This document shows positions 43,077-51,039 of a DNA stretch of 64,000 nucleotides, in pieces. The stretch is from Acetobacteraceae bacterium. GTDB taxonomy: Bacteria > Pseudomonadota > Alphaproteobacteria > Acetobacterales > Acetobacteraceae. Every line of letters starts with the position of its first letter. Position 1 is the stretch's first letter. The notes under the pieces are model-generated. The model saw only the letters and a list, made by a program, of their open reading frames with translations, was not told the origin of the DNA and searched no databases. The translations under genes were made by a program, and so were the position numbers. The DNA lies in the NCBI GenBank assembly GCA_003164135.1, contig PLSD01000048.1:1-64000 (forward strand), read 5' to 3'.

Positions 43077-43871
43077 ATGTCATCCAATTATAAAGATATT
43101 ATTTACGAAGTCCGCGACGACGCGGTGCAGATCATCATCAACCGCCCCGAGGTGATGAACGCCTTCCGCCTGCAGACGCTGGAAGAAATGATCGACGCCC
43201 TGAAGCGCGCCGATGAGGAAAAATCCGTCAACGCCGTGGTGCTCTCCGGCGCCGGCGACCGCGCCTTCTGCACCGGCGGCGACCAGAAAGTGCATCTCTC
43301 CGAGGACGGCCTCTACGGCCCCCGCGGCACCGTTGGCATGCCGGTCGAAGACATGCACAGCGCCCTGCGTGACCTGCGCAAAGTCTCCATCGCCAAGGTC
43401 CAGGGCTTCGCCATCGGCGGCGGCAACGTGTTCGCCACCATCTGCGACCTCACCATCGCCTCCGAGAAAGCCCAGTTCGGCCAGGTCGGCCCCAAAGTCG
43501 GCTCCGTCGACCCCGGTTTCGGCACCGCCTACCTCTCCCGCTTGGTCGGCGAGAAAAAAGCGCGTGAAATCTGGTTCCTCTGCCGCCGCTACCCGGCCGC
43601 CGAGGCGCTGCAGATGGGCCTGATCAACAAGGTCGTGCCGCATGAGGAACTCGACGCCGAAGTCGCCAAATGGTGCGCCGACATCAACCAGATGAGCCCC
43701 GGCGCCATCGCCATCGCCAAGCGTTCCTTCAACGCGGATTCCGAAAACATCCGCGGCATCGGCTTCCTCGGCATCCAGGCCGTCAAAGGCTTCTACATGA
43801 GCGAGGAATCCAAGGAAGGCGTGCGCGCGTTCAACGAACGCCGTAAGCCCGACTTCAAAAAATATTCCTAA
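43077..43871 (+). CDS. BadI-like 2-ketocyclohexanecarboxyl-CoA hydrolase (crotonase fold)
   Basis: A 264-aa crotonase-fold protein. FCTGGDQKVH (oxyanion hole) and IGGGNVFATICDLTIASEKAQFGQVGPKVGSVDPGFGTAYL (second oxyanion loop) closely match BadI and its relative DHNA-CoA synthase. EKKAREIWFLCRRY, IAKRSFNADSE and EESKEGVRAFNERRKPDF continue the match. BadI opens a 2-ketocyclohexane-1-carbonyl-CoA ring hydrolytically to pimelyl-CoA. No menaquinone genes are nearby, while a BadH-like SDR is in the adjoining operon, so the ring-cleaving role is preferred. Confidence 0.82.
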   Translation: MSSNYKDIIYEVRDDAVQIIINRPEVMNAFRLQTLEEMIDALKRADEEKSVNAVVLSGAGDRAFCTGGDQKVHLSEDGLYGPRGTVGMPVEDMHSALRDLRKVSIAKVQGFAIGGGNVFATICDLTIASEKAQFGQVGPKVGSVDPGFGTAYLSRLVGEKKAREIWFLCRRYPAAEALQMGLINKVVPHEELDAEVAKWCADINQMSPGAIAIAKRSFNADSENIRGIGFLGIQAVKGFYMSEESKEGVRAFNERRKPDFKKYS

Positions 43872-43883
43872 AGTCTGCAACAC

Positions 43884-43914
43884 TGGGGTTGAATCGCCGC
43901 GCGATTCAACCCCA
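43884..43914 (+). terminator. Strong hairpin between the badI-like and PaaG-like genes
   Basis: Perfect 14-bp arms (TGGGGTTGAATCGC / GCGATTCAACCCCA) around a 3-base loop, 12 bp after the stop. No T-run follows, so it could be a terminator, an mRNA-stabilising 3' structure or an intercistronic attenuator. Confidence 0.55.
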
Positions 43915-43965
43915 GACTCATAATCTCAATCAAGCAATCTCAATCAATAATTTCAGGAGGATAGG

Positions 43966-44766
43966 GTGGATTTTAGCGGCCTCACGGCATTCGAATGCAA
44001 ACTTGATGATGGACTCTTCCACATCACCCTCAACCGCCCCGACCAGGGTAACGTCTTCGGCACCGATTTCTGCAACGAAATCAACGTCATCGTCAGTGAG
44101 ATCAGCGAACGCCGCGACGTACGCGCCGTGCTCATCTCCTCCAAAGGCCGCTTCTTCAGCCTCGGCGGTGACATCACCTTGATGTCCGGCGACCGCGCCG
44201 CGCTACCTTTCATCGTAAAAAACCTCACCAGCCCGCTGCACATGGCCATCACCCGCCTGATGCTGATGAACGCCCCTGTCGTCTGCGCCGTCAACGGCCG
44301 CGGCGCCTTCGGCGGTGCCGCCGCACTCACCGCTTCGGCGGACATCGTCGTAGCCGGCCACGAAGCCAAATTTGGTTCCGCATTCACCGGCATCGGCTTC
44401 AGCTGCGACTCCGGCACCACCGTCGCCCTCTCGCACCGCATGGGCATTTCCCGCGCCAAGCGTTTCCTGCTCCTCGGCGAAACTCTGGACGCGCAACAAG
44501 CCCTCGCCGAAGGCCTGGTCGACAAGGTCGTGCCGGAAGAAGACCTGCAGACCGAAGCCCTGGCCATCGCCCGCAAGCTAGCTTCTGGCCCCACCAACGC
44601 TTTTGGCGAAATCAAGCGCCTGTTCGCGCATGTAAGCAGCCGCAGCGCCGCCAGCCAGATGGAAGAAGAAGCCATGGCCCTCGCCCGCGTCGCCCGCACC
44701 GAAGACGCCTGGGAAGGCATGACCTCCTTCCTGCAAAAACGCCCGGCGAAATTTACCGGGAACTAA
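43966..44766 (+). CDS. Enoyl-CoA hydratase/isomerase family protein (PaaG-like)
   Basis: Crotonase-fold protein, 266 aa, starting at GTG 43966 with AGGAGG 7 bases upstream. The oxyanion-hole motif is FFSLGGDI, and the substrate loop is NGRGAFGGAAALTASADIVVA. The two glutamates of true hydratases are absent: the first is alanine/leucine in GGAAAL, and the second region reads FTGIGFSCDSGTTVAL. The retained aspartate (C-D-S-G) matches the PaaG-type isomerase group. It probably shifts a double bond in a ring or chain acyl-CoA. Confidence 0.8.
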   Translation: MDFSGLTAFECKLDDGLFHITLNRPDQGNVFGTDFCNEINVIVSEISERRDVRAVLISSKGRFFSLGGDITLMSGDRAALPFIVKNLTSPLHMAITRLMLMNAPVVCAVNGRGAFGGAAALTASADIVVAGHEAKFGSAFTGIGFSCDSGTTVALSHRMGISRAKRFLLLGETLDAQQALAEGLVDKVVPEEDLQTEALAIARKLASGPTNAFGEIKRLFAHVSSRSAASQMEEEAMALARVARTEDAWEGMTSFLQKRPAKFTGN

Positions 44767-44832
44767 GGAGCCTGATCGTCAGAGGTTGGCGTGCTCTTGC
44801 ACGTTAACCGAAGGCGTGAATCAGCCTCCCAT
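44767..44832. terminator. Convergent intergenic hairpins, probable terminator
   Basis: Between two convergent genes, GGAGCCTGAT and ATCAGCCTCC can pair (one mismatch) at the outside. CGTGC/GCACG forms a small inner stem with a TCTT loop. Position is the main argument; T-runs are weak. Confidence 0.45.
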
Positions 44833-45642
44833 CTATTCGTCTGAATACTCCGGTGGCCGGCGTTCCTTGAACGCCGCCACCGCCTCATGGTGATCAGCCG
44901 TTTCCAACAGCATCACCTGCTGCCGATCCTCCAACGTCAGCGCCGCTTCAAGACTCGGCGCATCCACGGTCAGGTTCAGCGTTTCCTTGGTCATACGCAA
45001 CCCCATGGGCGAGGCCAGCAGCATCTCCCGCGCCATCGCCATCCCGGCCTCCAGCAGATCCGCCGCCGGCACCACATCGCTCACCAGCCCGCTCGCCAAA
45101 CTGCGCGCCGCGTCAATGAATTTCCCGGTCAGCAACAATTCCGAGGCCAGCGACAACCCAACCAACCGGGGCAGCATATACCCCGAGCCCATATCACAGC
45201 CGCCAACCCCCACGCGCAAATATGCCGCGTTCATCTTCCCCGCCGGGCCGGCAATACGCACATCCGCCGCCAGCGCCAGCGAGAATCCCGCCCCGCACGC
45301 CGCACCCTGCACCAACGCAATAATCGGCTGCGGCGCCGCGCGCATCAGTTTCGGCAATCCCGAATACAACCGCTGCATCGCCATCTGCCGCTGCGCCCGT
45401 CCCGCACCCGGCGGCGCAAACGCCACCGATGACAAATCCGCCCCGGCGCAAAACGCCCTGCCTTCACCACGCAATATCACCACGCGCACATCCAGGCGCT
45501 GCGGCAACGCGGCAAAATACTCCGTCAACTCCTCCGCCATTTCCGGCGAGACCGCATTGAGCGCATCCGGCCGGTTCAGCGAAAGAATTTCAATCCCGCC
45601 GCGTGTCTCCACGGCAATGCAATTAAAGCTCATATCAAACAT
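44833..45642 (-). CDS. Enoyl-CoA hydratase/isomerase family protein
   Basis: A 269-aa crotonase-fold protein with oxyanion motifs FCAGADLSS and VQGAACGAGFSLALAADVRIAG, followed by RVGVGGCDMGSGYMLPRLVG. The second catalytic glutamate is not evident (V-G-G-C-D-M), so it may be an isomerase or a ring hydratase rather than a standard straight-chain hydratase. It is the last gene of the monooxygenase operon, 75 bp after the alcohol dehydrogenase. Confidence 0.83.
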   Translation of the reverse strand: MFDMSFNCIAVETRGGIEILSLNRPDALNAVSPEMAEELTEYFAALPQRLDVRVVILRGEGRAFCAGADLSSVAFAPPGAGRAQRQMAMQRLYSGLPKLMRAAPQPIIALVQGAACGAGFSLALAADVRIAGPAGKMNAAYLRVGVGGCDMGSGYMLPRLVGLSLASELLLTGKFIDAARSLASGLVSDVVPAADLLEAGMAMAREMLLASPMGLRMTKETLNLTVDAPSLEAALTLEDRQQVMLLETADHHEAVAAFKERRPPEYSDE

Positions 45643-45717
45643 TACCCGCGGGAAGACCGGATGCCTCGTGGTCTTTCAATCCACTCATAACTCACCTCCC
45701 CGCGAGAAATTTTCAAA

Positions 45718-46824
45718 TCAGAACGTCAGCACCGCTTTAACGCACAGGCCGCGTTTCTGCTCATCCACCGCTTTGTTGATCTCGGCAAACGGATAGGTCT
45801 TGATCAATTTGTCGATCGGGAACTTGCCGGCCTTATACAAATCCACCAGCTGCGGAATGAACACTTCCGGATTGCTGTCACCCTCGATCACCGCCTTGAT
45901 GGTAATGGCGCTGCTCAGCGTCGCCATGATATTCAACGGCAGCGCCGCCGCCAGGTTGGACGGCACGCCGATCAACGCCAGTGTGCCGCGCATGCCCAGG
46001 CAACCCAGCGCCGCCTCCATCGCAGGAATTGCGCCAGACGTATCAACCGCGTTATTCACGCCTTCCGGCACAATTTCACGCGCCCGCGCCACCACATCCT
46101 CAGACTTCGGATCAATCACGTGCGTAGCACCCAACTCCAACCCCAGCGCGCGCCGTTCCGGCATCGGCTCCACCAGAATAATGGTCTTGCAGCCCTGCAC
46201 CACCGCGCCCATCACCGCGCTCAACCCCACCGGGCCGCCGCCAAACACCATAATGCTCGACCCCGCCTCGGCGCTAAGCGAACGCATCACCGCACCGGCG
46301 CCGGTCTGGAACCCGCAGCCAAGCGGCCCAAGGAACGTCAACGGCACATCATCGGCCACCTTAATCACATTTCGCTCATTGCCCAGCGCGTAGCTGGCAA
46401 AAGACGACTGCCCGAAGAAACACCCACTAATCGCGGCGCCCGTTCCACAAGCGCAGAGCGTATGCGAACCATCACCGCGCACCGGCGCATAATTCAGCGG
46501 CATGAAGTTAACGCAGTACGACGGAGATCCCTTCAAGCATTGCACGCATTTGCCACAAAAGTTGAAGGTCATGACCACGCGGTCACCCTTCTTGAACTTC
46601 GTCACCTTTGCGCCAACAGCCTCAACAATTCCAGCGCCCTCATGCCCCAGCACGCCCGGCAACGGAATCGGCAGCACGCCTTCGGCCGCCACAATGTCCG
46701 TATGGCACAAACCAACGGCAGCGATTTTTACCAGAATCTCATCCTCGCGCGGGGACTCAATTTCAACTTCCTCAACGCAGAACATCTGCGACGGGCTACG
46801 TGTCACGGCTGCGGTTATATGCAT
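45718..46824 (-). CDS. Zinc-dependent alcohol dehydrogenase (aryl/benzyl alcohol type)
   Basis: Medium-chain NAD alcohol dehydrogenase, 368 aa from the ATG at 46824, which has AGGAGGAG 7 bases upstream. Catalytic zinc ligands are the Cys of GLCHTD, the His of GHEGAG and the Cys of GCGFQTGAGAV. The structural zinc is held by the four Cys of CGKCVQCLKGSPSYC. The Rossmann motif is GGGPVGLSA, with an acidic residue (LVEPMPERR) selecting NAD. The layout resembles XylB/benzyl alcohol dehydrogenase, fitting oxidation of an alcohol made by the upstream XylM-like oxygenase to an aldehyde. Confidence 0.9.
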   Translation of the reverse strand: MHITAAVTRSPSQMFCVEEVEIESPREDEILVKIAAVGLCHTDIVAAEGVLPIPLPGVLGHEGAGIVEAVGAKVTKFKKGDRVVMTFNFCGKCVQCLKGSPSYCVNFMPLNYAPVRGDGSHTLCACGTGAAISGCFFGQSSFASYALGNERNVIKVADDVPLTFLGPLGCGFQTGAGAVMRSLSAEAGSSIMVFGGGPVGLSAVMGAVVQGCKTIILVEPMPERRALGLELGATHVIDPKSEDVVARAREIVPEGVNNAVDTSGAIPAMEAALGCLGMRGTLALIGVPSNLAAALPLNIMATLSSAITIKAVIEGDSNPEVFIPQLVDLYKAGKFPIDKLIKTYPFAEINKAVDEQKRGLCVKAVLTF

Positions 46825-46922
46825 GCTCAATCTCCTCCTGATTATGTTATCGTATAGACAATTCCCGCCGCACTATGGCGGATTTAACGGGAGTTAACCA
46901 TAGTTTCCCTGCGCCTCACCAC

Positions 46923-47348
46923 TCACCGCGCGCGCATTTTCTTCCAAATCCCCTCCGCCGTGGAAAGCAGCCGCCCGCCGCTCACGCACCGCCCGCGCAT
47001 AAACACCAGCGACTGCGTCTGGCTCTCAATCACCGGCTCAATTTCAATAAACTTGCCTGCCGTGGCACCGCCGATAAAATGCGAACCGAGTTGAATCGTT
47101 ACCAACCGCACTCCCGGATTGGCATCCGCGGCAGCAATCCCGAGCGCATGATCAAAAAACGCCAGCGACATTCCCCCATGCAACTGCCCATCGCGGTTCA
47201 GATGCTGCGCCGCGACTTCCAAACCAAACCGCAAGCCGCCGTCATCCCGCCTGGTCCACACCGGACCAATCAGCGCCATGAAACCACCCTCGCCATCGCG
47301 CTCCCAGCCCGCGGCGGCCGGATCAAACACCAAATCTGCGTCAGGCAT
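46923..47348 (-). CDS. Hotdog-fold thioesterase, PaaI family
   Basis: A 141-aa hotdog thioesterase with the core HLNRDGQLHGGMSLAFFDHALGIAA, including the catalytic-loop H-G-G-x-x-x-x-F-x-D motif, and a TIQLGSHFIGGATAGKFIEIE strand. It overlaps the CoA ligase stop by 1 bp. It probably hydrolyses dead-end CoA esters that would trap CoA during the pathway. Confidence 0.88.
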   Translation of the reverse strand: MPDADLVFDPAAAGWERDGEGGFMALIGPVWTRRDDGGLRFGLEVAAQHLNRDGQLHGGMSLAFFDHALGIAAADANPGVRLVTIQLGSHFIGGATAGKFIEIEPVIESQTQSLVFMRGRCVSGGRLLSTAEGIWKKMRAR

Positions 47349-48907
47349 CAGGCGACAGAGCGCTGCATATTAGCCCAATACGGCGCGCGAATATCCTTCT
47401 TGGAAATCTTGCCCGTGCCGGTCAGCGGAAACTCATCCACAAAGTCTATGCTCTTAGGCACTTTGTATCCCGCCAGATGCTGCCTGCAGAAATGCAGCAA
47501 ATCGTCATGACTCACGATCTTGCCAGCATGCAGCACCACCACCGCCTTCACCGCCTCGCCCCAACGCGCATCCGGCACGCCGATTACGGCAACAGACGCT
47601 ACCGCCGGGTGGATCGAGAGGACATTCTCCACCTCGGCGCAATAAATATTCTCTCCACCGCTGACAATCAAATCCTTCAGCCGGTCATAAATATAATACA
47701 ACCCGTCGGTATCCCGGTACGCCACATCGCCCGAGGCATACCAACCATCCTTGAAGCGCGCGTCTGTCTCCTCCGGCCGGTTCCAATACCCAGCCGATGC
47801 CGACGGCGCGCAAATCAACAACTCTCCCGGCGTGCCATCCGGCACATCGTTGCCCTGCTCGTCCACCACCCGCAAACGGATCAACGGCAACGGCCGGCCG
47901 CAGGATTTCAGCGTCTGCTCGACTTCCAGATTATGTTCATCGGGCCGCAACAGCGAAACCGGTCCGCTGGTCTCCGTCTGCCCATAAAACTGCATGAACT
48001 CGCACGGCATAATGCTCAGCGCGCGCTTGAGCAGCCCCAGCGAAATCGGCGACCCCGCGTACATTAACAGCTTCAGCGAACTGAAATTCGTCTTCGCCGC
48101 ATCGGGATGATCGATCAACAACTGGATCATCGTCGGCGTCAACACCAGCAGCGTCGGGTGTGACTGTTCGATCCCTGCCAAAAACTCCTGCGGATGGAAC
48201 TGCTTCTGAATGCACAACGCGACACCATTATAAAGGCATTGCAGCGACAACGCGACACCGAGCAAATGGAAGTTCGGCAGCGCGTATAAAAATACTTCGC
48301 CATCCTGCCAGTGGTAAGCCCGCTCAAAATGCTCCGAAAGCCGCGAATGGTTAAAGCTCGCATGGGTATGCAGCACACCCTTCGGCACGCCGGTGGTGCC
48401 CGAGGTATATAGCTGAATCACAGCGTCATCCTCACGCAAATTCAACTTCGGCAGCACCGCCGCATATCCCCCGCTCCACGCGGAAAGCCGCTGCGCATCG
48501 TCGATCACCACATACCCCGTGGTAATCCCCGCCTCCTTGCACACTTCCTGCCAAACTGCCTCAAACTCGCGCTCAACAATCGCAAACACCGGCGCCGCAT
48601 CAGCGCTAACCTGCGCCAGTTCCGGCGCCGCGAGCCGCCAGTTCAGCGGAATAAAACACGCCCCTGACCGCGCCGAACCAAACATTGCCAGAAAGAAATC
48701 CGCCGAGTTCTTGCCAAAAAACACCACCCGGTCCTGCGTCTTCACACCTTCCGCCAGCAGCGCATTGGCCACTCGCGCCGACTCAACCTCGAGCGCCGCA
48801 TAGTCATAACGCTGTTCACCATAGGTCATCGCCAGCTTATTTGGTGTACGGCGCGCATGATACGTCACCAGGTCGGCAAGAAAACGAATTTCAGGATACA
48901 CCCACAT
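47348..48907 (-). CDS. Acyl-CoA ligase (AMP-forming)
   Basis: A 519-aa adenylate-forming ligase with YTSGTTGVPKGVLHTHASF, FYGQTETSG, YASGDVAYRDTDGLYYIYDRLKDLIVSGGENIYCAEVE and the C-terminal lysine in GTGKISKKDIR. It lies 15 bp after the styrene-oxide-isomerase-like gene and overlaps the thioesterase gene. It should activate the carboxylate produced by the divergently encoded aldehyde dehydrogenase. The N-terminal HARRTPNKLAM block is typical of medium-chain and cyclic-acid ligases; exact substrate is unknown. Confidence 0.9.
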   Translation of the reverse strand: MWVYPEIRFLADLVTYHARRTPNKLAMTYGEQRYDYAALEVESARVANALLAEGVKTQDRVVFFGKNSADFFLAMFGSARSGACFIPLNWRLAAPELAQVSADAAPVFAIVEREFEAVWQEVCKEAGITTGYVVIDDAQRLSAWSGGYAAVLPKLNLREDDAVIQLYTSGTTGVPKGVLHTHASFNHSRLSEHFERAYHWQDGEVFLYALPNFHLLGVALSLQCLYNGVALCIQKQFHPQEFLAGIEQSHPTLLVLTPTMIQLLIDHPDAAKTNFSSLKLLMYAGSPISLGLLKRALSIMPCEFMQFYGQTETSGPVSLLRPDEHNLEVEQTLKSCGRPLPLIRLRVVDEQGNDVPDGTPGELLICAPSASAGYWNRPEETDARFKDGWYASGDVAYRDTDGLYYIYDRLKDLIVSGGENIYCAEVENVLSIHPAVASVAVIGVPDARWGEAVKAVVVLHAGKIVSHDDLLHFCRQHLAGYKVPKSIDFVDEFPLTGTGKISKKDIRAPYWANMQRSVA

Positions 48908-48922
48908 CTATCAGACTTCCCT

Positions 48923-49402
48923 TTAGCCCGGCCGGAACGCCTGGCGCGCAATCATCACAAAAGCCACGATGGCTACAACAACAAACACCAGCGCCGGCAG
49001 CAACCCGATCACCGCAATCACACTCGTCGGCCCAAGCCGGTTGGCTCCGAACGTCAGCGCCTGATTGGGACTAACCAACGAGGCCCAATAGAAAACCGTA
49101 TTCGCCCAGCCCGTACCGGTCAGCATCAAGCCTAAATTGCGGCTGGTTTTCAGCGGAAAATTCAACACCGGCAGCATCAGCGCGACCACGATCATCAAGA
49201 TCGCATTCAGCATCCCGCCCAGATGCGCCGCCGTCCACCCCGGCACCGAGCCGAACAGCGCAATGGGGATAATCTTCCCCGGAAACACCTCAACCCCGCC
49301 AACGGCACTAACCAGCAAGCCCACACCGGCAACAAAGCCAATTAGCATGATCAGCGCCGCATGACCCATCAGGCGGCGCTGCACAAAATTCATCGTTTTC
49401 AC
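48923..49402 (-). CDS. Styrene-oxide-isomerase-like (StyC family) membrane protein
   Basis: A 159-aa protein with four hydrophobic helices. It matches the recalled pattern of StyC over its length: RRLMGHAAL, GVGLLVSAVGG, the A-H-x-G-x-x-L-N block (AAHLGGMLN), LPVL-F, G-x-A-N-x-x-F-Y and SPNQALTFGANRLGP. Residues aligned with the StyC heme-ligand histidine and its active-site partners are all kept: H60, N66 and Y105, each shifted +2 from H58, N64 and Y103. StyC rearranges epoxides to aldehydes using ferric heme b as Lewis acid. It overlaps the preceding membrane gene by 4 bp. No styrene monooxygenase genes are present. Confidence 0.82.
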   Translation of the reverse strand: MKTMNFVQRRLMGHAALIMLIGFVAGVGLLVSAVGGVEVFPGKIIPIALFGSVPGWTAAHLGGMLNAILMIVVALMLPVLNFPLKTSRNLGLMLTGTGWANTVFYWASLVSPNQALTFGANRLGPTSVIAVIGLLPALVFVVVAIVAFVMIARQAFRPG

Positions 49403-50148
49403 GCCACGGCCTTAACGCCGCCGGCATAACGCCCGGCGCCTGGTTCCCGCAGCTTCAATCGGTACGATGCCTCAACCGCCATGTACCAGCCCATCGTAAT
49501 CATCCAAACAAAGAAGGTCGTGAACCCGATCCAAAATGTGATGAGCCCGTTCCACGCCACCGGGCCGGAGGTGTAAAAAGGCAATGCCGTGATGGGGATA
49601 AAGCTCAACCCTGTCAGAATCGCCCACCAGCTTACCCAGGCAGGGAACACTTTGCGTTCGCCCTTATCAAGCAACCCGACAATCCCGACCAAAATGGCCT
49701 GCACCGTCGTGCCCATATAGGTGATGTTGAACATGATAAACGTGCAATCGTTCAAAGTACGCAGTGTATTCGGGTCGATATCGGTGCGGAACGCCGCCGC
49801 CGCCCAAAGAGCCGGACAAAACACGACAACCCAAGTGGTCAAAATCCCGCCAATAAGCGCCGAAATCGTCAAAATCGGGTTCGCCCCTTCAATCCGCCAC
49901 ATCACCAGCGCCATCTGCGCGCTCCAGGTCCCGTACAAAACCCCGACGAACGCCGCCATGGATTCACCGAACAAGATCGAGCTGTGATATTGGATATAGA
50001 ATGCGGCCAAATCGGCCGGGCTCAGTTGGGGCGAGGCGGGGGGAATATTATGACCAAAATACCCCCAAAATATGCCGTATAAAATTGCAAACGCAACACC
50101 GCTGAACCCCGCGGCCCACTGCCATTTCAAGCTGGCTTTATCCGACAT
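49399..50148 (-). CDS. Six-helix membrane protein, function unknown (paralogue B)
   Basis: A 249-aa integral membrane protein with about six hydrophobic segments and shared blocks with its neighbour at 50249: SLKWQW, YFGHN-PP, SSILFG, WRIEG-P, IGGILT-WVVVFCP, FRTDIDPNTLR, NITYMGTT, and FPAWVSWWAILTG-SFIPIT. The start at 50148 (MSDKASLKW) matches the paralogue; the frame runs 5 codons further upstream. No family was recognised. It lies in the operon between the AlkB-like oxygenase and the StyC-like isomerase, so an accessory, substrate-channelling or transport role is possible. Confidence 0.78.
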   Translation of the reverse strand: MSDKASLKWQWAAGFSGVAFAILYGIFWGYFGHNIPPASPQLSPADLAAFYIQYHSSILFGESMAAFVGVLYGTWSAQMALVMWRIEGANPILTISALIGGILTTWVVVFCPALWAAAAFRTDIDPNTLRTLNDCTFIMFNITYMGTTVQAILVGIVGLLDKGERKVFPAWVSWWAILTGLSFIPITALPFYTSGPVAWNGLITFWIGFTTFFVWMITMGWYMAVEASYRLKLREPGAGRYAGGVKAVA

Positions 50149-50187
50149 CCGCACACCCTCCATTTTATGGCCGCCTAGTAAAGCTGA

Positions 50188-50217
50188 CGGCCCGTGAGCA
50201 TATTATCCCACGGGCCG
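50188..50217 (-). terminator. Intercistronic hairpin between the two membrane paralogues
   Basis: Perfect 9-bp arms CGGCCCGTG/CACGGGCCG around a 12-base loop. It sits between genes of the same operon, and the minus-strand continuation (TCAGCTTTACT) is only weakly T-rich. It may reduce read-through or protect mRNA. Confidence 0.5.
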
Positions 50218-50248
50218 CACCGGCAAACCTAACTTTAGTTAAAACAAA

Positions 50249-50956
50249 TCACGCCGCCTTCAACTTGCGCCACACATCCGCACTCATGCACCAGCTCATG
50301 GTCACAATCCACACAAAATACGTCGCGAACCACGCCCAGAAATTCATCGACCCATTCCAGGACCACGGGCCAGATTTGAAGAACGGGTCCAGCGTGATGG
50401 GAATGAAGCTGATACCAGCCAGAATCGCCACCCAACTAACCCAGCGCGGAAACAACGGATGCTCGCTCTTGTCCGCCAGCCCGACGATCCCTACCGCCAC
50501 CGCCTGCAAAGTTGTGCCCATGTAGGTGATATTGAACATCAAATAGCCCAGATCATTCAACGCGCGCAGCGTGTTGGCGTCGATATCCGTGCGGTACGCG
50601 CAGGTCACCCAGATCGAGGGGCAGAACACCACAACCCACGCGGTGAGAATCCCGCCAATCAACTGAATCCACGTCAGCACCGGGCTCTTGCCCTCAATGC
50701 GCAGCATCACCACGGTCAGCTGCGCCGTCCATGGCACCCACAAAATCCCGAAAAACGCCGCCAGGGTCTGGCCAAACAGAATCGAGCTGCCGTTGGCATG
50801 GTAGAACGCCGCCAGATCATTCGCACTCAGCGCCGCCGAAACCGGCGGCAGATTATGCCCGAAATAACCAAAGAAAATCGTATAGAAAAACACAAAGCCA
50901 ATACCACTGGCAGAGGCAATCCACTGCCATTTCAGGCTGGTTCTGTCCGACATCAT
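50249..50956 (-). CDS. Six-helix membrane protein, function unknown (paralogue A)
   Basis: A 235-aa integral membrane protein with about six hydrophobic segments (for example IASASGIGFVFFYTIFFGYF, TLAAFFGILWVPWTAQLTVV, LIGGILTAWVVVFC, YLMFNITYMGTTLQAVAVG). Conserved charged or polar spots between helices include YRTDIDANTLRALND. It is clearly paralogous to the next gene. The start could be the first or second Met (MMSDRTSLKW). It is the second gene of the AlkB-like operon. No function assigned. Confidence 0.78.
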   Translation of the reverse strand: MMSDRTSLKWQWIASASGIGFVFFYTIFFGYFGHNLPPVSAALSANDLAAFYHANGSSILFGQTLAAFFGILWVPWTAQLTVVMLRIEGKSPVLTWIQLIGGILTAWVVVFCPSIWVTCAYRTDIDANTLRALNDLGYLMFNITYMGTTLQAVAVGIVGLADKSEHPLFPRWVSWVAILAGISFIPITLDPFFKSGPWSWNGSMNFWAWFATYFVWIVTMSWCMSADVWRKLKAA

Positions 50957-51039
50957 TTACAAGTCTCCCTGATTTTTATTTTGTTTTTTGTAGCCTCAAG
51001 CCGCAGGGTCCACCCCCGCGGCTCAACGCCAAACATATC

